Source: Candidatus Promineifilum breve
Lineage (GTDB): Bacteria > Chloroflexota > Anaerolineae > Promineifilales > Promineifilaceae
Direction: 5' to 3'
NCBI RefSeq assembly: GCF_900066015.1
Contig: NZ_LN890655.1
Location: 3,574,726 to 3,638,725 of the forward strand
DNA length: 64,000 nt
Below the pieces are notes generated by a model. That model did no database searches. It was not told the origin of the DNA and saw nothing but the letters and a program-made list of their open reading frames with translations. This document shows, one piece after another, positions 43,990 to 53,721 of this stretch (its first letter is position 1; each line of letters begins with the position of its first letter). The position numbers and the translations under genes are program-made.

Positions 43990-44061
43990 GCAGGGGAGCG
44001 GGGGAGCAGGGGGGCAGGGGAGATAATTCACCCCTGCTCCCCTGCACCCCTGCTCCCCCGC
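43990..44061. repeat. inverted pair of G-rich arrays, overlapping the iclR 3' end
   Basis: G arm 43990-44022 and C arm 44030-44061, complementary, separated by TAATTCA. The C arm is translated as the last ten or so residues of IclR. Confidence 0.8.
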
Positions 44062-44833
44062 GCTTCATCCCGATACCCCAGTAGATGCGACACCCGCCCG
44101 GCGGCAGCTCTCACCTGCTCGCCGATCTCGGCAATGCGGGCGTCGGTCAGGCGGGCGCGCGTGCCGCCCAGGCTGATGGCGGCCACGGGCCGCCCTTCGG
44201 CGTCCAGCAGCGGCGCGCCGATGGCGACAAAGCCCAGTTCCAGTTCCTCATCGGCCACGGCATACCCCAGGCGGCGGATGTCGGCCAGGCAGTCGCGCAA
44301 TCGCCTGGCCGTGGGGATGGTCTTGGCGGTCAGCGGCCGGATGGGCTGGGCCAACATCGGCCGCAGCGCGTCCAGCGGCAAATGGGCCAGAATCGCCTTG
44401 CCGGTCGAGGTGGCATAGACCGGCCAGCGGCTGCCGATGTGGCGGCTGGCGCTGGTCACGTACTCGCCGGGTATCTCCTCGATAATAATCATCTCGCGCC
44501 CGGACAATATTTCCAGCGTGGCCGTCTCGCCCGAGGCCAGGGCCAGCGCCTCCAGTTCGGGCAGGGCCACGGCGCGCGCCGGGTTGGCCCGTTGGGCGCG
44601 GCCGCCCAGAGCGATGAGGCCCGAACCGAGCCGGTAATGATCGGTGGTCGGGTCGCGCCGCACGTATTCGGCCTGTTCCAGCGCCGTCAGCAGGCGATAG
44701 GCGGTCGTCCGGTTCAGGTGAATCATCTCGGCCAGATCGCTGACGTTCCACGACGGCCGTTCGTCGGTGAACGCCTCCAGCATGGCGACGGCCCGCCGGA
44801 TAGACTGTGTGCCCGGCATCGGATCGGCGGCGC

Positions 44834-44837
<4 letters not shown>
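44028..44837 (-). CDS. IclR-family transcriptional regulator
   Basis: 269 residues. The N-terminal winged HTH ([48 protein letters not shown]) is followed by the IclR effector domain ([71 protein letters not shown]). IclR proteins bind small metabolites and control catabolic operons. The ATG overlaps the mttB stop (ATGA), so it is probably autoregulated with that operon, with a candidate operator at 46408-46432. The C-terminal [10 protein letters not shown] is from the G-rich repeat. Confidence 0.93.
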
Positions 44838-46351
<1,514 letters not shown>

Positions 46352-46362
46352 ATGTCCCCTTG

Positions 46363-46394
46363 GAAACCGAGTTTTTTCTTGAAAACTCGGTTTC
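46363..46394. repeat. 13-bp inverted repeat in the mttB leader
   Basis: GAAACCGAGTTTT / AAAACTCGGTTTC, perfect, 6-base loop. It is in the 5' untranslated region of the mttB operon, 12-43 bases before the start, and is also a common dispersed palindrome in environmental genomes. Confidence 0.6.
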
Positions 46395-46407
46395 TCTCCG
46401 TCTATCT

Positions 46408-46432
46408 GTTCACATTATGAACACAACGTTCA
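46408..46432. promoter_or_regulatory. three-half-site operator candidate for the IclR regulator
   Basis: GTTCA-N5-TGAAC-N5-GTTCA: three alternating half-sites centred 10 bases apart, on one face of the helix. On the minus strand a CATAAT (-10-like) lies within it. It is 57 bases upstream of the mttB-iclR operon. Confidence 0.55.
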
Positions 46433-46473
46433 CTAAGAGTGTAGCCCGCCGGCCGCGGATTGGCAATAAATTG

Positions 46474-46532
46474 GAGCAGGGGGGCAGGGGAGCGGGGGGG
46501 CAGGGGAGCAGGGGAGCAGGGGAGCAGGGGAG
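46474..46532. repeat. long G-rich array
   Basis: About eight GGGG runs in a row, unpaired here, ending before the glycosyltransferase stop codon. Confidence 0.8.
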
Positions 46533-46558
46533 TATGAGGGCAGGTAAGCTGTGGTTTA

Positions 46559-48673
46559 TTACTTCTGAAGATCGAGTATAAGATAATCGCCGCCGTCGGT
46601 CATCAGCCGCCGTCCATCCATGGGATCATAAACACCCAACTGTTGCTCGGCCGCCGTCCGCGGCAAAGTCAGCAGTTGAATGAACAAATCGCCCGCCCGC
46701 CAATGGTCGGCGGGGATACCCAGCCGGTCATCCTGGGCCACGATCTCGCCGTCGTCGTCCACGGCGTGGAGGAAGACGCGGCGCGGCCCATCGGCCGCCG
46801 CCGTCACCTGCCAGTACGTCGCCAATTGGCAAGGGCCGCCCACGTCGCACCCGGCCACCACGTCGTAGCCGAGCAGGCGCAACTCGCCGCCAAAATCGGC
46901 GTCGAGCGCCCGTTGCGGCCCAATATCCAGCCGGGCCGGTATCTCATAGAGAGTAAATTCGCCCTGTAGTCGCTCCCAGAGGGCCAGTAGCTGCCGCAGA
47001 TGAGGGGCCAGCGGCAGGGCCGTGGGCAGAACAATCCGGCTCGGTTGGCCGTCGACGGCCGCGGGCAACATGACGCTTTGGCTCGGATCGAAGTAGCGTA
47101 ACGCCAGATCGTCGCGCCGCAAGGTCAGCGCCATCGTCGGCGGATCCATTGTCTCCGGCGTCCAGCCGCCCACGGCCATCGCGCCGCCCGCCGCTGAGGT
47201 GTCCAGATAGGCCGCCGCTTCGGTCAGGGCCGCCTGCCACACGAACCGCACCTCGTCGTTGGCCGGCCAGACGCGCCAGAGGGCCACTGTCGTACTCCAC
47301 CCGGAATAGAGAAGCAGAATTAACAGCAGAATTGAAAGCAGCCTTGTGACCAAAACTGTGGATAACTTATCCCAATATGTGGATAAGTCGGGGGTGGTGT
47401 GGATAAATACCAAAGGAAATAGCATTAATACGGGCAAGGCATTGATGAGCCGGATGCTGCTGGGGGCGTCGATGGTGACCAGGCTGGGAATGGCCCCCGT
47501 CGCCAGCCACAGGAGCAGGAAGCCATGCCGCGCCTCGCGCCAACGCCACAGGCTGAGGGCCACGCCCGCGTAGAACAGCGCGGCCAGGATGGGATCGAAC
47601 ACCGGCCGCCCGGCGACGTTCTGCCGCCACAGCGGGTCGCCGCGCAAGCCGAACATGCCGGCGATCTTGACCGCATTGGACAACACCGGCCCCACGTCGC
47701 CGGCCAGCAAGGCCCGCAACGGCGCGTCCACCTCGGCCACGCGCGCTTCAGCATCGGGATTGGTCAACAGGAACCAGGCCAGCGGCGCGGCAACCAGCAG
47801 CATCACCAGCCAAAAGAGGGCGATCTCGCGCCACAGCCGGCGAAACGTCGCCCGGTGGAATAAGGCCAGATAGAGCGTGTAGAGCGCGAAGAAAATGGGC
47901 ACGGCGCGGGCGGCCATGTAGGTGTGGAGGCTAAGCCCGGCGAAAAGACCCGCTATCAACGCAGGAAGGTACGACCGCCAACCGTCGAGGGCTGACAGCC
48001 CTCGGCCGCGGTCAGCCGTAGCCGAACTTTTCCCTTCACCCGTTCTCCCCTGCGCCCCTGCACCCCTGCTCCCCTGCACCTCTGCGCCGAGACGCCACCA
48101 CCAATAGGCGGCCAGCCCGGAAAAGACAGGCAGCGAAATTGCCCGTAGCGCCAGTCGGCTATAGAACACCGGCCAGAACAGGACGGCCAGGAAAGCGGCC
48201 GACCACAGCCCCACCCGCGCCCCAAACAGCCGCCGCCCCAATGCATAGCCGACGGCCACCAGCACGATGCCGAAATAGGCCGACGGCAGCCGCAAGGCCA
48301 GGGCATGATCGCCGACCAGCGCGCCGAAGGCGGCTTGCAGGTAATGGTAGAGCGCCTCGTGGCCGTAAGCCTCGGTGAAGTAGATGGCGTGTTCGCCGCG
48401 CAAGATGTCCTGATTGATCAGCCAGTGGGCCACCTCGTCATGCTCCAGGCCGGGCGGCGTGGCCCCGCGCGGGGTGGGGAAGTTGTCCAGCCCCACGAAG
48501 CGAAAGGCGGCGGCGGCCAGGAGGATGAGGGTCATGAGGACGACGGACGACGGACGACGGACGAGGGCGGAAAGAGCAGGGGTGCAGGGGTGCAGGGGTG
48601 CAGGGGTGATCTCCGTAGCTCCCCTGCTCCCCTGCTCCCCTGCTCCCTTTTTCCCCTGCTCCCCTGCTTTCAC
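46559..48673 (-). CDS. GT-C type glycosyltransferase (ArnT/PMT-like)
   Basis: 704 residues from GTG 48673, which overlaps the upstream stop as GTGA. About ten membrane helices. The first extracytoplasmic loop has the GT-C acidic motif LEHDEVAHW. EAYGHEALYHYLQAAFGALVGDHALALRLPSA follows as in ArnT/PMT proteins using polyprenyl-phosphate sugars. The C-terminus is a soluble beta-rich domain (about 530-704). Residues 1-46 and about 196-220 are translated dispersed repeats. ATG 48535 would remove the first block but has no Shine-Dalgarno. It is the last gene of the polysaccharide operon. Confidence 0.75.
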   Translation of the reverse strand: MKAGEQGKKGAGEQGSRGATEITPAPLHPCTPALSALVRRPSSVVLMTLILLAAAAFRFVGLDNFPTPRGATPPGLEHDEVAHWLINQDILRGEHAIYFTEAYGHEALYHYLQAAFGALVGDHALALRLPSAYFGIVLVAVGYALGRRLFGARVGLWSAAFLAVLFWPVFYSRLALRAISLPVFSGLAAYWWWRLGAEVQGSRGAGAQGRTGEGKSSATADRGRGLSALDGWRSYLPALIAGLFAGLSLHTYMAARAVPIFFALYTLYLALFHRATFRRLWREIALFWLVMLLVAAPLAWFLLTNPDAEARVAEVDAPLRALLAGDVGPVLSNAVKIAGMFGLRGDPLWRQNVAGRPVFDPILAALFYAGVALSLWRWREARHGFLLLWLATGAIPSLVTIDAPSSIRLINALPVLMLFPLVFIHTTPDLSTYWDKLSTVLVTRLLSILLLILLLYSGWSTTVALWRVWPANDEVRFVWQAALTEAAAYLDTSAAGGAMAVGGWTPETMDPPTMALTLRRDDLALRYFDPSQSVMLPAAVDGQPSRIVLPTALPLAPHLRQLLALWERLQGEFTLYEIPARLDIGPQRALDADFGGELRLLGYDVVAGCDVGGPCQLATYWQVTAAADGPRRVFLHAVDDDGEIVAQDDRLGIPADHWRAGDLFIQLLTLPRTAAEQQLGVYDPMDGRRLMTDGGDYLILDLQK
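48044..48087. repeat. C-rich array inside the glycosyltransferase gene
   Basis: Complement of the GCAGGGG family, translated as a Gly/Ala/Gln-rich insertion within a periplasmic loop. Confidence 0.75.
48539..48571. repeat. GACGGAC-type short tandem repeat
   Basis: About four copies of a 7-8 bp unit (ACGACGG / ACGGACG), translated as RRPSSVV in the glycosyltransferase N-terminus. A different family from the G-rich arrays and directly abutting one. Confidence 0.6.
48574..48668. repeat. inverted pair of G-rich arrays at a gene junction
   Basis: G arm 48574-48608, C arm 48620-48668. It lies immediately inside the coupled start of the glycosyltransferase gene. Confidence 0.8.
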
Positions 48674-51600
48674 ACGCCCCCCAACCGCCGCGCCACCGGC
48701 CCCGGCAGCACGGCCAGCAACGCGGCGCGCTCTTCCGGCTCGATGACCCGCAGCGCGAACAGCCCGACTATATAGACGACAACCCCCAGCGCCAGGGCCA
48801 CGATCAGGTGCAACTGGTTGCCCAGCCACATGGCGGCCAGCATGATCGCCGTTAGCAGCACCGGCCGCCCGGCCAGCCGCAGCCAATCAATGCCGGCGTC
48901 ACGCGAGCGGGCGTAGTAGGCGAAGACGAGCAGCAACACCACCTCGGACAGGATGGTGACGACACCGGCGGCGACGAAGCTATAGCGCGGGATGAGCAGC
49001 AGGTTGGCGATGACGTTGAAGCCCACGGCCACGGTGAAAGCCCGTGGCTGCATCCGCTCCAGCCCCAGAGCGATGAGCACGTAATTGGTCACGCTATTGA
49101 GCCAGCCGAACGGGATCGACCAGATGATGATCTGCAGGGCTATGGCCCCCTGGGGCAGGAATTCCCGCCCGCCCAGGAAGCCGATGAGCGGCGGCGCGGC
49201 AAAGGTCGTCAGCGCGGCGATGGGCAGGGCCAGCAGCAGCATCAACTTGAGCGAGACGCGATACATGCGCCGCGCGGCATCCATATTGTCCTTGATGGCC
49301 CGCGAGATGATCGGGAACAAGGCCAGGGTGAAATAGGACGGGATGATCTGTAGCGCGTTGAACCACTTCCAGGCGCTGTTGTACCAGCCGACGACCTTCT
49401 CGCCGTCCGGCAGCAGTTGGCGCAGCAGCAGCACGTCGATGGAGATGAAGATCGTTTGCAGCAGATGGATGAGCATCAGTGGGAAGCCCAGCCGCAACAT
49501 GCCGCGCATCAGCGTCCGGTCGAGCGTCCACGGCCCGCGCAGATCGAAGCGGCGAAAGGCCAGCGCCGCCAGCACGATCAGGGTAATCAGGTTGACGACG
49601 ATGGAAACGGCCGCCAGCCCCACGAAGCTGTAGCCGGCCAACAGCGCGGCCACACCCAGCCCAACCTTCAGGATGGTCGTCACGGTCGACATGGCCGCCG
49701 GCACCTCGGCCTCCTCGTGGACGTAGAACAGCCCGGCCACGCCCAGCGCCAGCCCGGAGAAGACCATGCCGACCATCATAAAGACGATGGCCGCCAACTC
49801 GGCCCCGGAGAGCGGGTTGGGGCCGCGGGCGGCGACGAAGACGTAGGCCAGGATGGGCAGGGCGGCGATGAGGGCCGTGAACAGGCGCAGGACGCTGGAG
49901 TTGAGCAGGAAGCGGCCGGCCTGCCCGCGATCTTGCGACACGTCGCGGATGAGCAGGATATTGAGGCCGTAGTTGGCGACGATCTCGAAGATGCCGGCCG
50001 TGGCGATGGCCGTGGCGAAGCTGCCCGCCGCCGCCGGGCCGAGCACGCGCAAATAGAAGGCGGCGAACACAAAGTCGATGCCCTTGTTGAACAGGTTGAG
50101 GGCCATCGGCGCGGCGCTGTTCTTGGCGATGCTGCGGGTCGTTGTGGCCGCCGACTCCGGCCGGTAAAAGCGCCGCCAGCCCCAGACGCCAAGGGCAAAC
50201 GCCAGCACGGTGACGCCCATGAACGACATCAGGCCGCCCAGCTGGAAGCTGCGCGGGCTATAGCGGAAACGCACCGTCCACTGGCCCGGCTCCAGCCGCA
50301 CGCCGCGAAAGTTGCCGTTGACGCGCACGATCTCGACTTCTTGCTCGTCCTCTTCGCTGCTGCCGGCCGGGCGCACGTAGGCCCGCCAGCCGGGGAAGAA
50401 GCTGTCGTTCAGGATGAGCCACGACGGCTGCGCGGCGGCGGCATCGACCACGACCTGATTATTCGTGGCGCTGGTGATGGTCGCCGGGGTTAGCTCGCCG
50501 GGCTGGGGCGGGGCGGCCGATGCGCTCGACTCGATGACGACGAAGCGGCGCGGGTCGAATTCGCGCAGGGCGGCCAGGGCGTCGGGCGCGTGAACCTCGG
50601 CCGCGCGCGGCAGCACGTAGGCCCGCGGCGCGGCGGCCAGATTCTCATAGATCGTGACCCCTTCCCCTTGCCACACCGGTTGGAATTTGGGCGAGGTGAT
50701 CGGCTCGGCGCTGATGACGTAGCGCACGGCCAGGGCGTCGAGCAACGGCGACTCCAGGGCCGCGGCCGAGCCGATGGGCTGGATGCGATTGAACGGCAGC
50801 CCGTTTTGCGGCTCGATGGCCGCCATGTAGTCGGTGAATTGCTTGGGAATGATGGAGTCGTAGCCGCGCACGTCGGCCAATGCCTGAGGCCAGGGGGTGT
50901 TGGCGTTGAGCGTGCCCACGCCGGTCGTGTCGTAGGTGGTGATGCGCCATTCGCCGGGCTGTTCCTGGAGCCAGCGGACGGCCGCCGGGGTGTAGTCGAG
51001 CAGCGCGGGATCAACGGTCGAATGGAAGCCGGCGTTGGCGGCATAGAGGTCGAGGACGATCAGCCCACAGGCGAAGACGATCCCCCACCGCGCCCGCCGG
51101 AGCAGCAAGAGCGCCGCCCCCGACGCCGCCAGCAGCCCGCCAAACAGTAACAATTGCCAGTACAGATAGCTATAGAACAGTTCGGCCGAGGGGAAGGCAT
51201 AATCCGCCCCGGCCAATCCATGAAACAGCCGCTCCACCAGCGGCCGGGCGCTATCAAAGAAAACGCGGCTCAGTAGCGTCCCACCCACAACGACCAGCCC
51301 GGCAACCATTACCAGAGACGAGATCAACGCCAAGCCGCGAAGACGCAATGAATATTTTCTGCCCTCAGCGTCTCTGCGACTCTGCGCGAACTCATCTCTA
51401 TCGTCCCTCTCCCCCGCCCCCCTGCCCCCCTGCTCCCCTGCCTTCTTCATTCGTAATTCGTCATTCGTAATTCGTAATTCGTCCACCCCAAAACCAGCCA
51501 ACGCCGCCACGGCCAACGCCAACGGGAAGACCCAGCGAAACGGCGTGTGCAACTGGTCGATGAACGGCAGGCCGTAATAGAGCAGCGCGTAGAGCGGCGT

Positions 51601-52890
51601 GCCGAAGATGAAGGCCAGCGACACCCCGGCCAGCCCGGCGAAGAAAAGGGCGTGGGCGCGGCGGGCGACCGGGCCGCGACGACGAAAGATCGCGGTCAAG
51701 CCAACTCCGGCCAGCAGCAGCGGCAAAATGCCCATGTAGGCCGCCCCTTCGACATAGTTCTTCGTTCCCCAACTGGTGGTAGTCGCCCCGTAAGGGTTCA
51801 AGCCGCCGTGGTAATTCAATTCCAGCGGAATGCTGTCGCCGGTGAAGGCGTCGCGGACGGCGTGATGGGTGGGATTGCCGTAGAAATTGGGCAACAGCAA
51901 GGCCAGGGCGTGGCGCGGCGGATAGGCCCAGCCGCGCACCTCTGCAAACGAGGCCGAGCCGACGCGAAAATTGATCCGGCCGACCTCGAATAGGGGCACG
52001 AGCTGCACGGCGGCGATGAGCAGGCCGGTGGCGAAGAGGGCGGAGAGCCAGAGAAGAGGGCGCAGGGGAGCAGGGGAGCGGGGGGGCAGGGGAGCGGATT
52101 CTCTCCCCTGCTCCCCTGCTCCCCTGCTCCCCTGCCAGGCCGCAACGATCCGCCATAGGGCGAAGAGCGCCATGATCAGCAACGTGTAATACGTGAACTC
52201 GGCGTGGCCGGCCAACACCTGACAGGCCAGCCCCACGGCCCCGACGGCGGCCCACAGCAGCGCCCGATGGCGCGTCTCGGCCGGGCCGAGGGAGGTGGTG
52301 ATGACTCGCTCGATGCAGCCCAACAGGAATGGCAGCCAGACCACGGCGGCGGCGATCATGGGAAAGACGGCGGCGCTGATGACCAGGAATTGCGCCCCCT
52401 GATAGACGAAACCGGCCAGCGCCGCCCCGCCCCTTCGCATCCCCAGAATGCGGCCGAAAACGTACATCGAGACGCCCGCCAGCCACACCTGACTGAGCAC
52501 GAACCAGCCGTAAGCCTTGGCTAGCGGCAGGACGAGATAGAGCACGCTGAAGGGGTAGAGCGCCGAATGCTGGCCGTTAGCCAGAAAGGGCGCCCCGGCA
52601 AACAGGTACGGGTTCCAGAGCGGGATCTCGCCGCCGCGCAGGCTGCTGAGCGTGAAGCGCTTCCAGGGGTAATTCTGGATGATCAGATCGCCGATGAGGG
52701 CGTTGTGCGGTGGCGTGGCGTCGAATTCGGCCGCCGCTGCCAGCCAGGGGGGCCACTGGAACAGGTTATCGGCCGGCAACATGGTGCGCGGGCCGAGCGT
52801 GACCCCGGCATAGAGCAGCAGCGGCAGGATAAGGTAGGCCAGGACAATCAGCGCGTCCGGCCGCAGACGACGCCAGCGAGCACTCATCAT
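48670..52890 (-). CDS. YfhO-like membrane protein fused to a Wzx-type oligosaccharide flippase
   Basis: 1406 residues. Residues 1-about 900 are a YfhO-type GT-C-like membrane region with many helices and a soluble extracytoplasmic part (about 640-870; NDSFFPGWRAYVRP is the YfhO signature). Residues about 929-1406 are a 12-helix MATE/Wzx polysaccharide flippase (MALNLFNKGIDFVFAAFYLRVLGP to the C-terminus). The fusion would couple sugar transfer with lipid-linked unit export. In-frame repeats sit at residues about 252-277 and 469-520. ATG 52890 overlaps the upstream stop (ATGA). It is followed by GTGA coupling to the glycosyltransferase. Confidence 0.8.
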   Translation of the reverse strand: MMSARWRRLRPDALIVLAYLILPLLLYAGVTLGPRTMLPADNLFQWPPWLAAAAEFDATPPHNALIGDLIIQNYPWKRFTLSSLRGGEIPLWNPYLFAGAPFLANGQHSALYPFSVLYLVLPLAKAYGWFVLSQVWLAGVSMYVFGRILGMRRGGAALAGFVYQGAQFLVISAAVFPMIAAAVVWLPFLLGCIERVITTSLGPAETRHRALLWAAVGAVGLACQVLAGHAEFTYYTLLIMALFALWRIVAAWQGSRGAGEQGRESAPLPPRSPAPLRPLLWLSALFATGLLIAAVQLVPLFEVGRINFRVGSASFAEVRGWAYPPRHALALLLPNFYGNPTHHAVRDAFTGDSIPLELNYHGGLNPYGATTTSWGTKNYVEGAAYMGILPLLLAGVGLTAIFRRRGPVARRAHALFFAGLAGVSLAFIFGTPLYALLYYGLPFIDQLHTPFRWVFPLALAVAALAGFGVDELRITNDELRMKKAGEQGGRGAGERDDRDEFAQSRRDAEGRKYSLRLRGLALISSLVMVAGLVVVGGTLLSRVFFDSARPLVERLFHGLAGADYAFPSAELFYSYLYWQLLLFGGLLAASGAALLLLRRARWGIVFACGLIVLDLYAANAGFHSTVDPALLDYTPAAVRWLQEQPGEWRITTYDTTGVGTLNANTPWPQALADVRGYDSIIPKQFTDYMAAIEPQNGLPFNRIQPIGSAAALESPLLDALAVRYVISAEPITSPKFQPVWQGEGVTIYENLAAAPRAYVLPRAAEVHAPDALAALREFDPRRFVVIESSASAAPPQPGELTPATITSATNNQVVVDAAAAQPSWLILNDSFFPGWRAYVRPAGSSEEDEQEVEIVRVNGNFRGVRLEPGQWTVRFRYSPRSFQLGGLMSFMGVTVLAFALGVWGWRRFYRPESAATTTRSIAKNSAAPMALNLFNKGIDFVFAAFYLRVLGPAAAGSFATAIATAGIFEIVANYGLNILLIRDVSQDRGQAGRFLLNSSVLRLFTALIAALPILAYVFVAARGPNPLSGAELAAIVFMMVGMVFSGLALGVAGLFYVHEEAEVPAAMSTVTTILKVGLGVAALLAGYSFVGLAAVSIVVNLITLIVLAALAFRRFDLRGPWTLDRTLMRGMLRLGFPLMLIHLLQTIFISIDVLLLRQLLPDGEKVVGWYNSAWKWFNALQIIPSYFTLALFPIISRAIKDNMDAARRMYRVSLKLMLLLALPIAALTTFAAPPLIGFLGGREFLPQGAIALQIIIWSIPFGWLNSVTNYVLIALGLERMQPRAFTVAVGFNVIANLLLIPRYSFVAAGVVTILSEVVLLLVFAYYARSRDAGIDWLRLAGRPVLLTAIMLAAMWLGNQLHLIVALALGVVVYIVGLFALRVIEPEERAALLAVLPGPVARRLGGV
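51330..51484. repeat. composite repeat block within the YfhO-Wzx gene
   Basis: Three different repeats side by side: a TCTGCGACTCTGCG-type block, a CCCCTGCTCCCC array (51406-51442) and ATTCGTAATTCGTCATTCG copies. All are read in frame, giving a ~50-residue hydrophilic loop between membrane helices. Confidence 0.7.
52061..52136. repeat. inverted pair of G-rich arrays inside the YfhO-Wzx gene
   Basis: G arm 52061-52096 and C arm 52102-52136, nearly perfect complements, translated as a Gly/Arg/Pro-rich loop. Confidence 0.8.
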
Positions 52891-53522
52891 GCGATCGGCT
52901 CTTTCTCGATGTGGAAGACGCAGGCCGCCGCGCCCACCGCCCGGCATTCGGTCTGGCTGACGCGAAACTCCTGACCACGGCCGAAGGCGCTCAGGGCTTC
53001 TTGCAGCAGGCCGACGGTCAGATGGCACAGCGGCGATTTGGCCGATTGTCCCCAACAGACGGCGCAGCGCTCGATGGTATAGGTGAAGTGGTTGCCGCGA
53101 TCGGCGGCGCGGTGGGTCTGGTCGCTCTGTTGCGTCAGGGCGCGGGCCAACGCGGGCACGCCGATCTTGAGCCGCGTCGAGACCGGCAGCAGACGAAAAG
53201 CGAACTCGTTGAAGCCGGTCGGCAGGTCAAACGCCTCGATGATCCGGGCATACATGGCCCGCCCGCCGCGCAGCGCCAACCCGCGCGCCCCGCGCGGCCC
53301 ATAGATCATTTCCAGCGCCCGGTTGAGATTGGACACGGTCGCCAGCTCGAACCCCAGTGCCAGATCGTTGGCCGGCGGTTGGTCGATGAAGCCGCCGTTG
53401 CCGGTCAGGTTGAGCAGCGCGTTCAGGCCGTTGCGGCCGATGGCCTCTTGCAACGCCTCCAGATAGACGCGGCCAAGCCGGTTCGACAGATAATAGCCGC
53501 TGGGGGGAACGAGATTGTTCAA
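52887..53522 (-). CDS. V4R (4-vinyl reductase) domain protein
   Basis: 211 residues from TTG 53522. The C-terminal CAVCWGQSAKSPLCHLTVGLLQEALSAFGRGQEFRVSQTECRAVGAAACVFHI is the V4R fold with four cysteines, which usually bind zinc and sense small hydrophobic molecules. The N-terminal part (YYLSNRLGRVYLEALQEAIGRNGLNALLNLTG) is typical of V4R proteins without other domains. The exact start is uncertain: no ATG fits, and longer frames run into a repeat. Its TGA overlaps the YfhO-Wzx ATG, placing it at the head of the polysaccharide operon. Confidence 0.72.
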   Translation of the reverse strand: MNNLVPPSGYYLSNRLGRVYLEALQEAIGRNGLNALLNLTGNGGFIDQPPANDLALGFELATVSNLNRALEMIYGPRGARGLALRGGRAMYARIIEAFDLPTGFNEFAFRLLPVSTRLKIGVPALARALTQQSDQTHRAADRGNHFTYTIERCAVCWGQSAKSPLCHLTVGLLQEALSAFGRGQEFRVSQTECRAVGAAACVFHIEKEPIA

Positions 53523-53599
53523 GGGTTGGTTCCGAATGTGACAGACTGCCGGCCCCGGCCGGATGGGTGTAGTATAGACGGATGGGGGGGAGTTGCAAG

Positions 53600-53691
53600 A
53601 GCAGGGGGGCAGGGGAGCAGGGGAGCAGGGGTGCACCTGGTGTCTTTGCGTCTTATCTCCCCTGCACCCCCGCACCCCTGCTCCCCTGCTG
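53600..53691. repeat. inverted pair of G-rich arrays in the divergent intergenic
   Basis: G arm 53600-53634 and C arm 53656-53691 around a GGTGTCTTTGCGTC centre, between the V4R operon and the GH1 gene. Confidence 0.8.
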
Positions 53692-53709
53692 GACAATCCA
53701 CATTTCGGC

Positions 53710-53721
53710 TATAATGCCCCC
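53710..53721 (+). promoter_or_regulatory. leaderless promoter of the GH1 gene
   Basis: Perfect TATAAT at 53710-53715, followed by GCCCCC and ATG 53722. Transcription should begin at or near the ATG. No Shine-Dalgarno is present. Confidence 0.6.
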
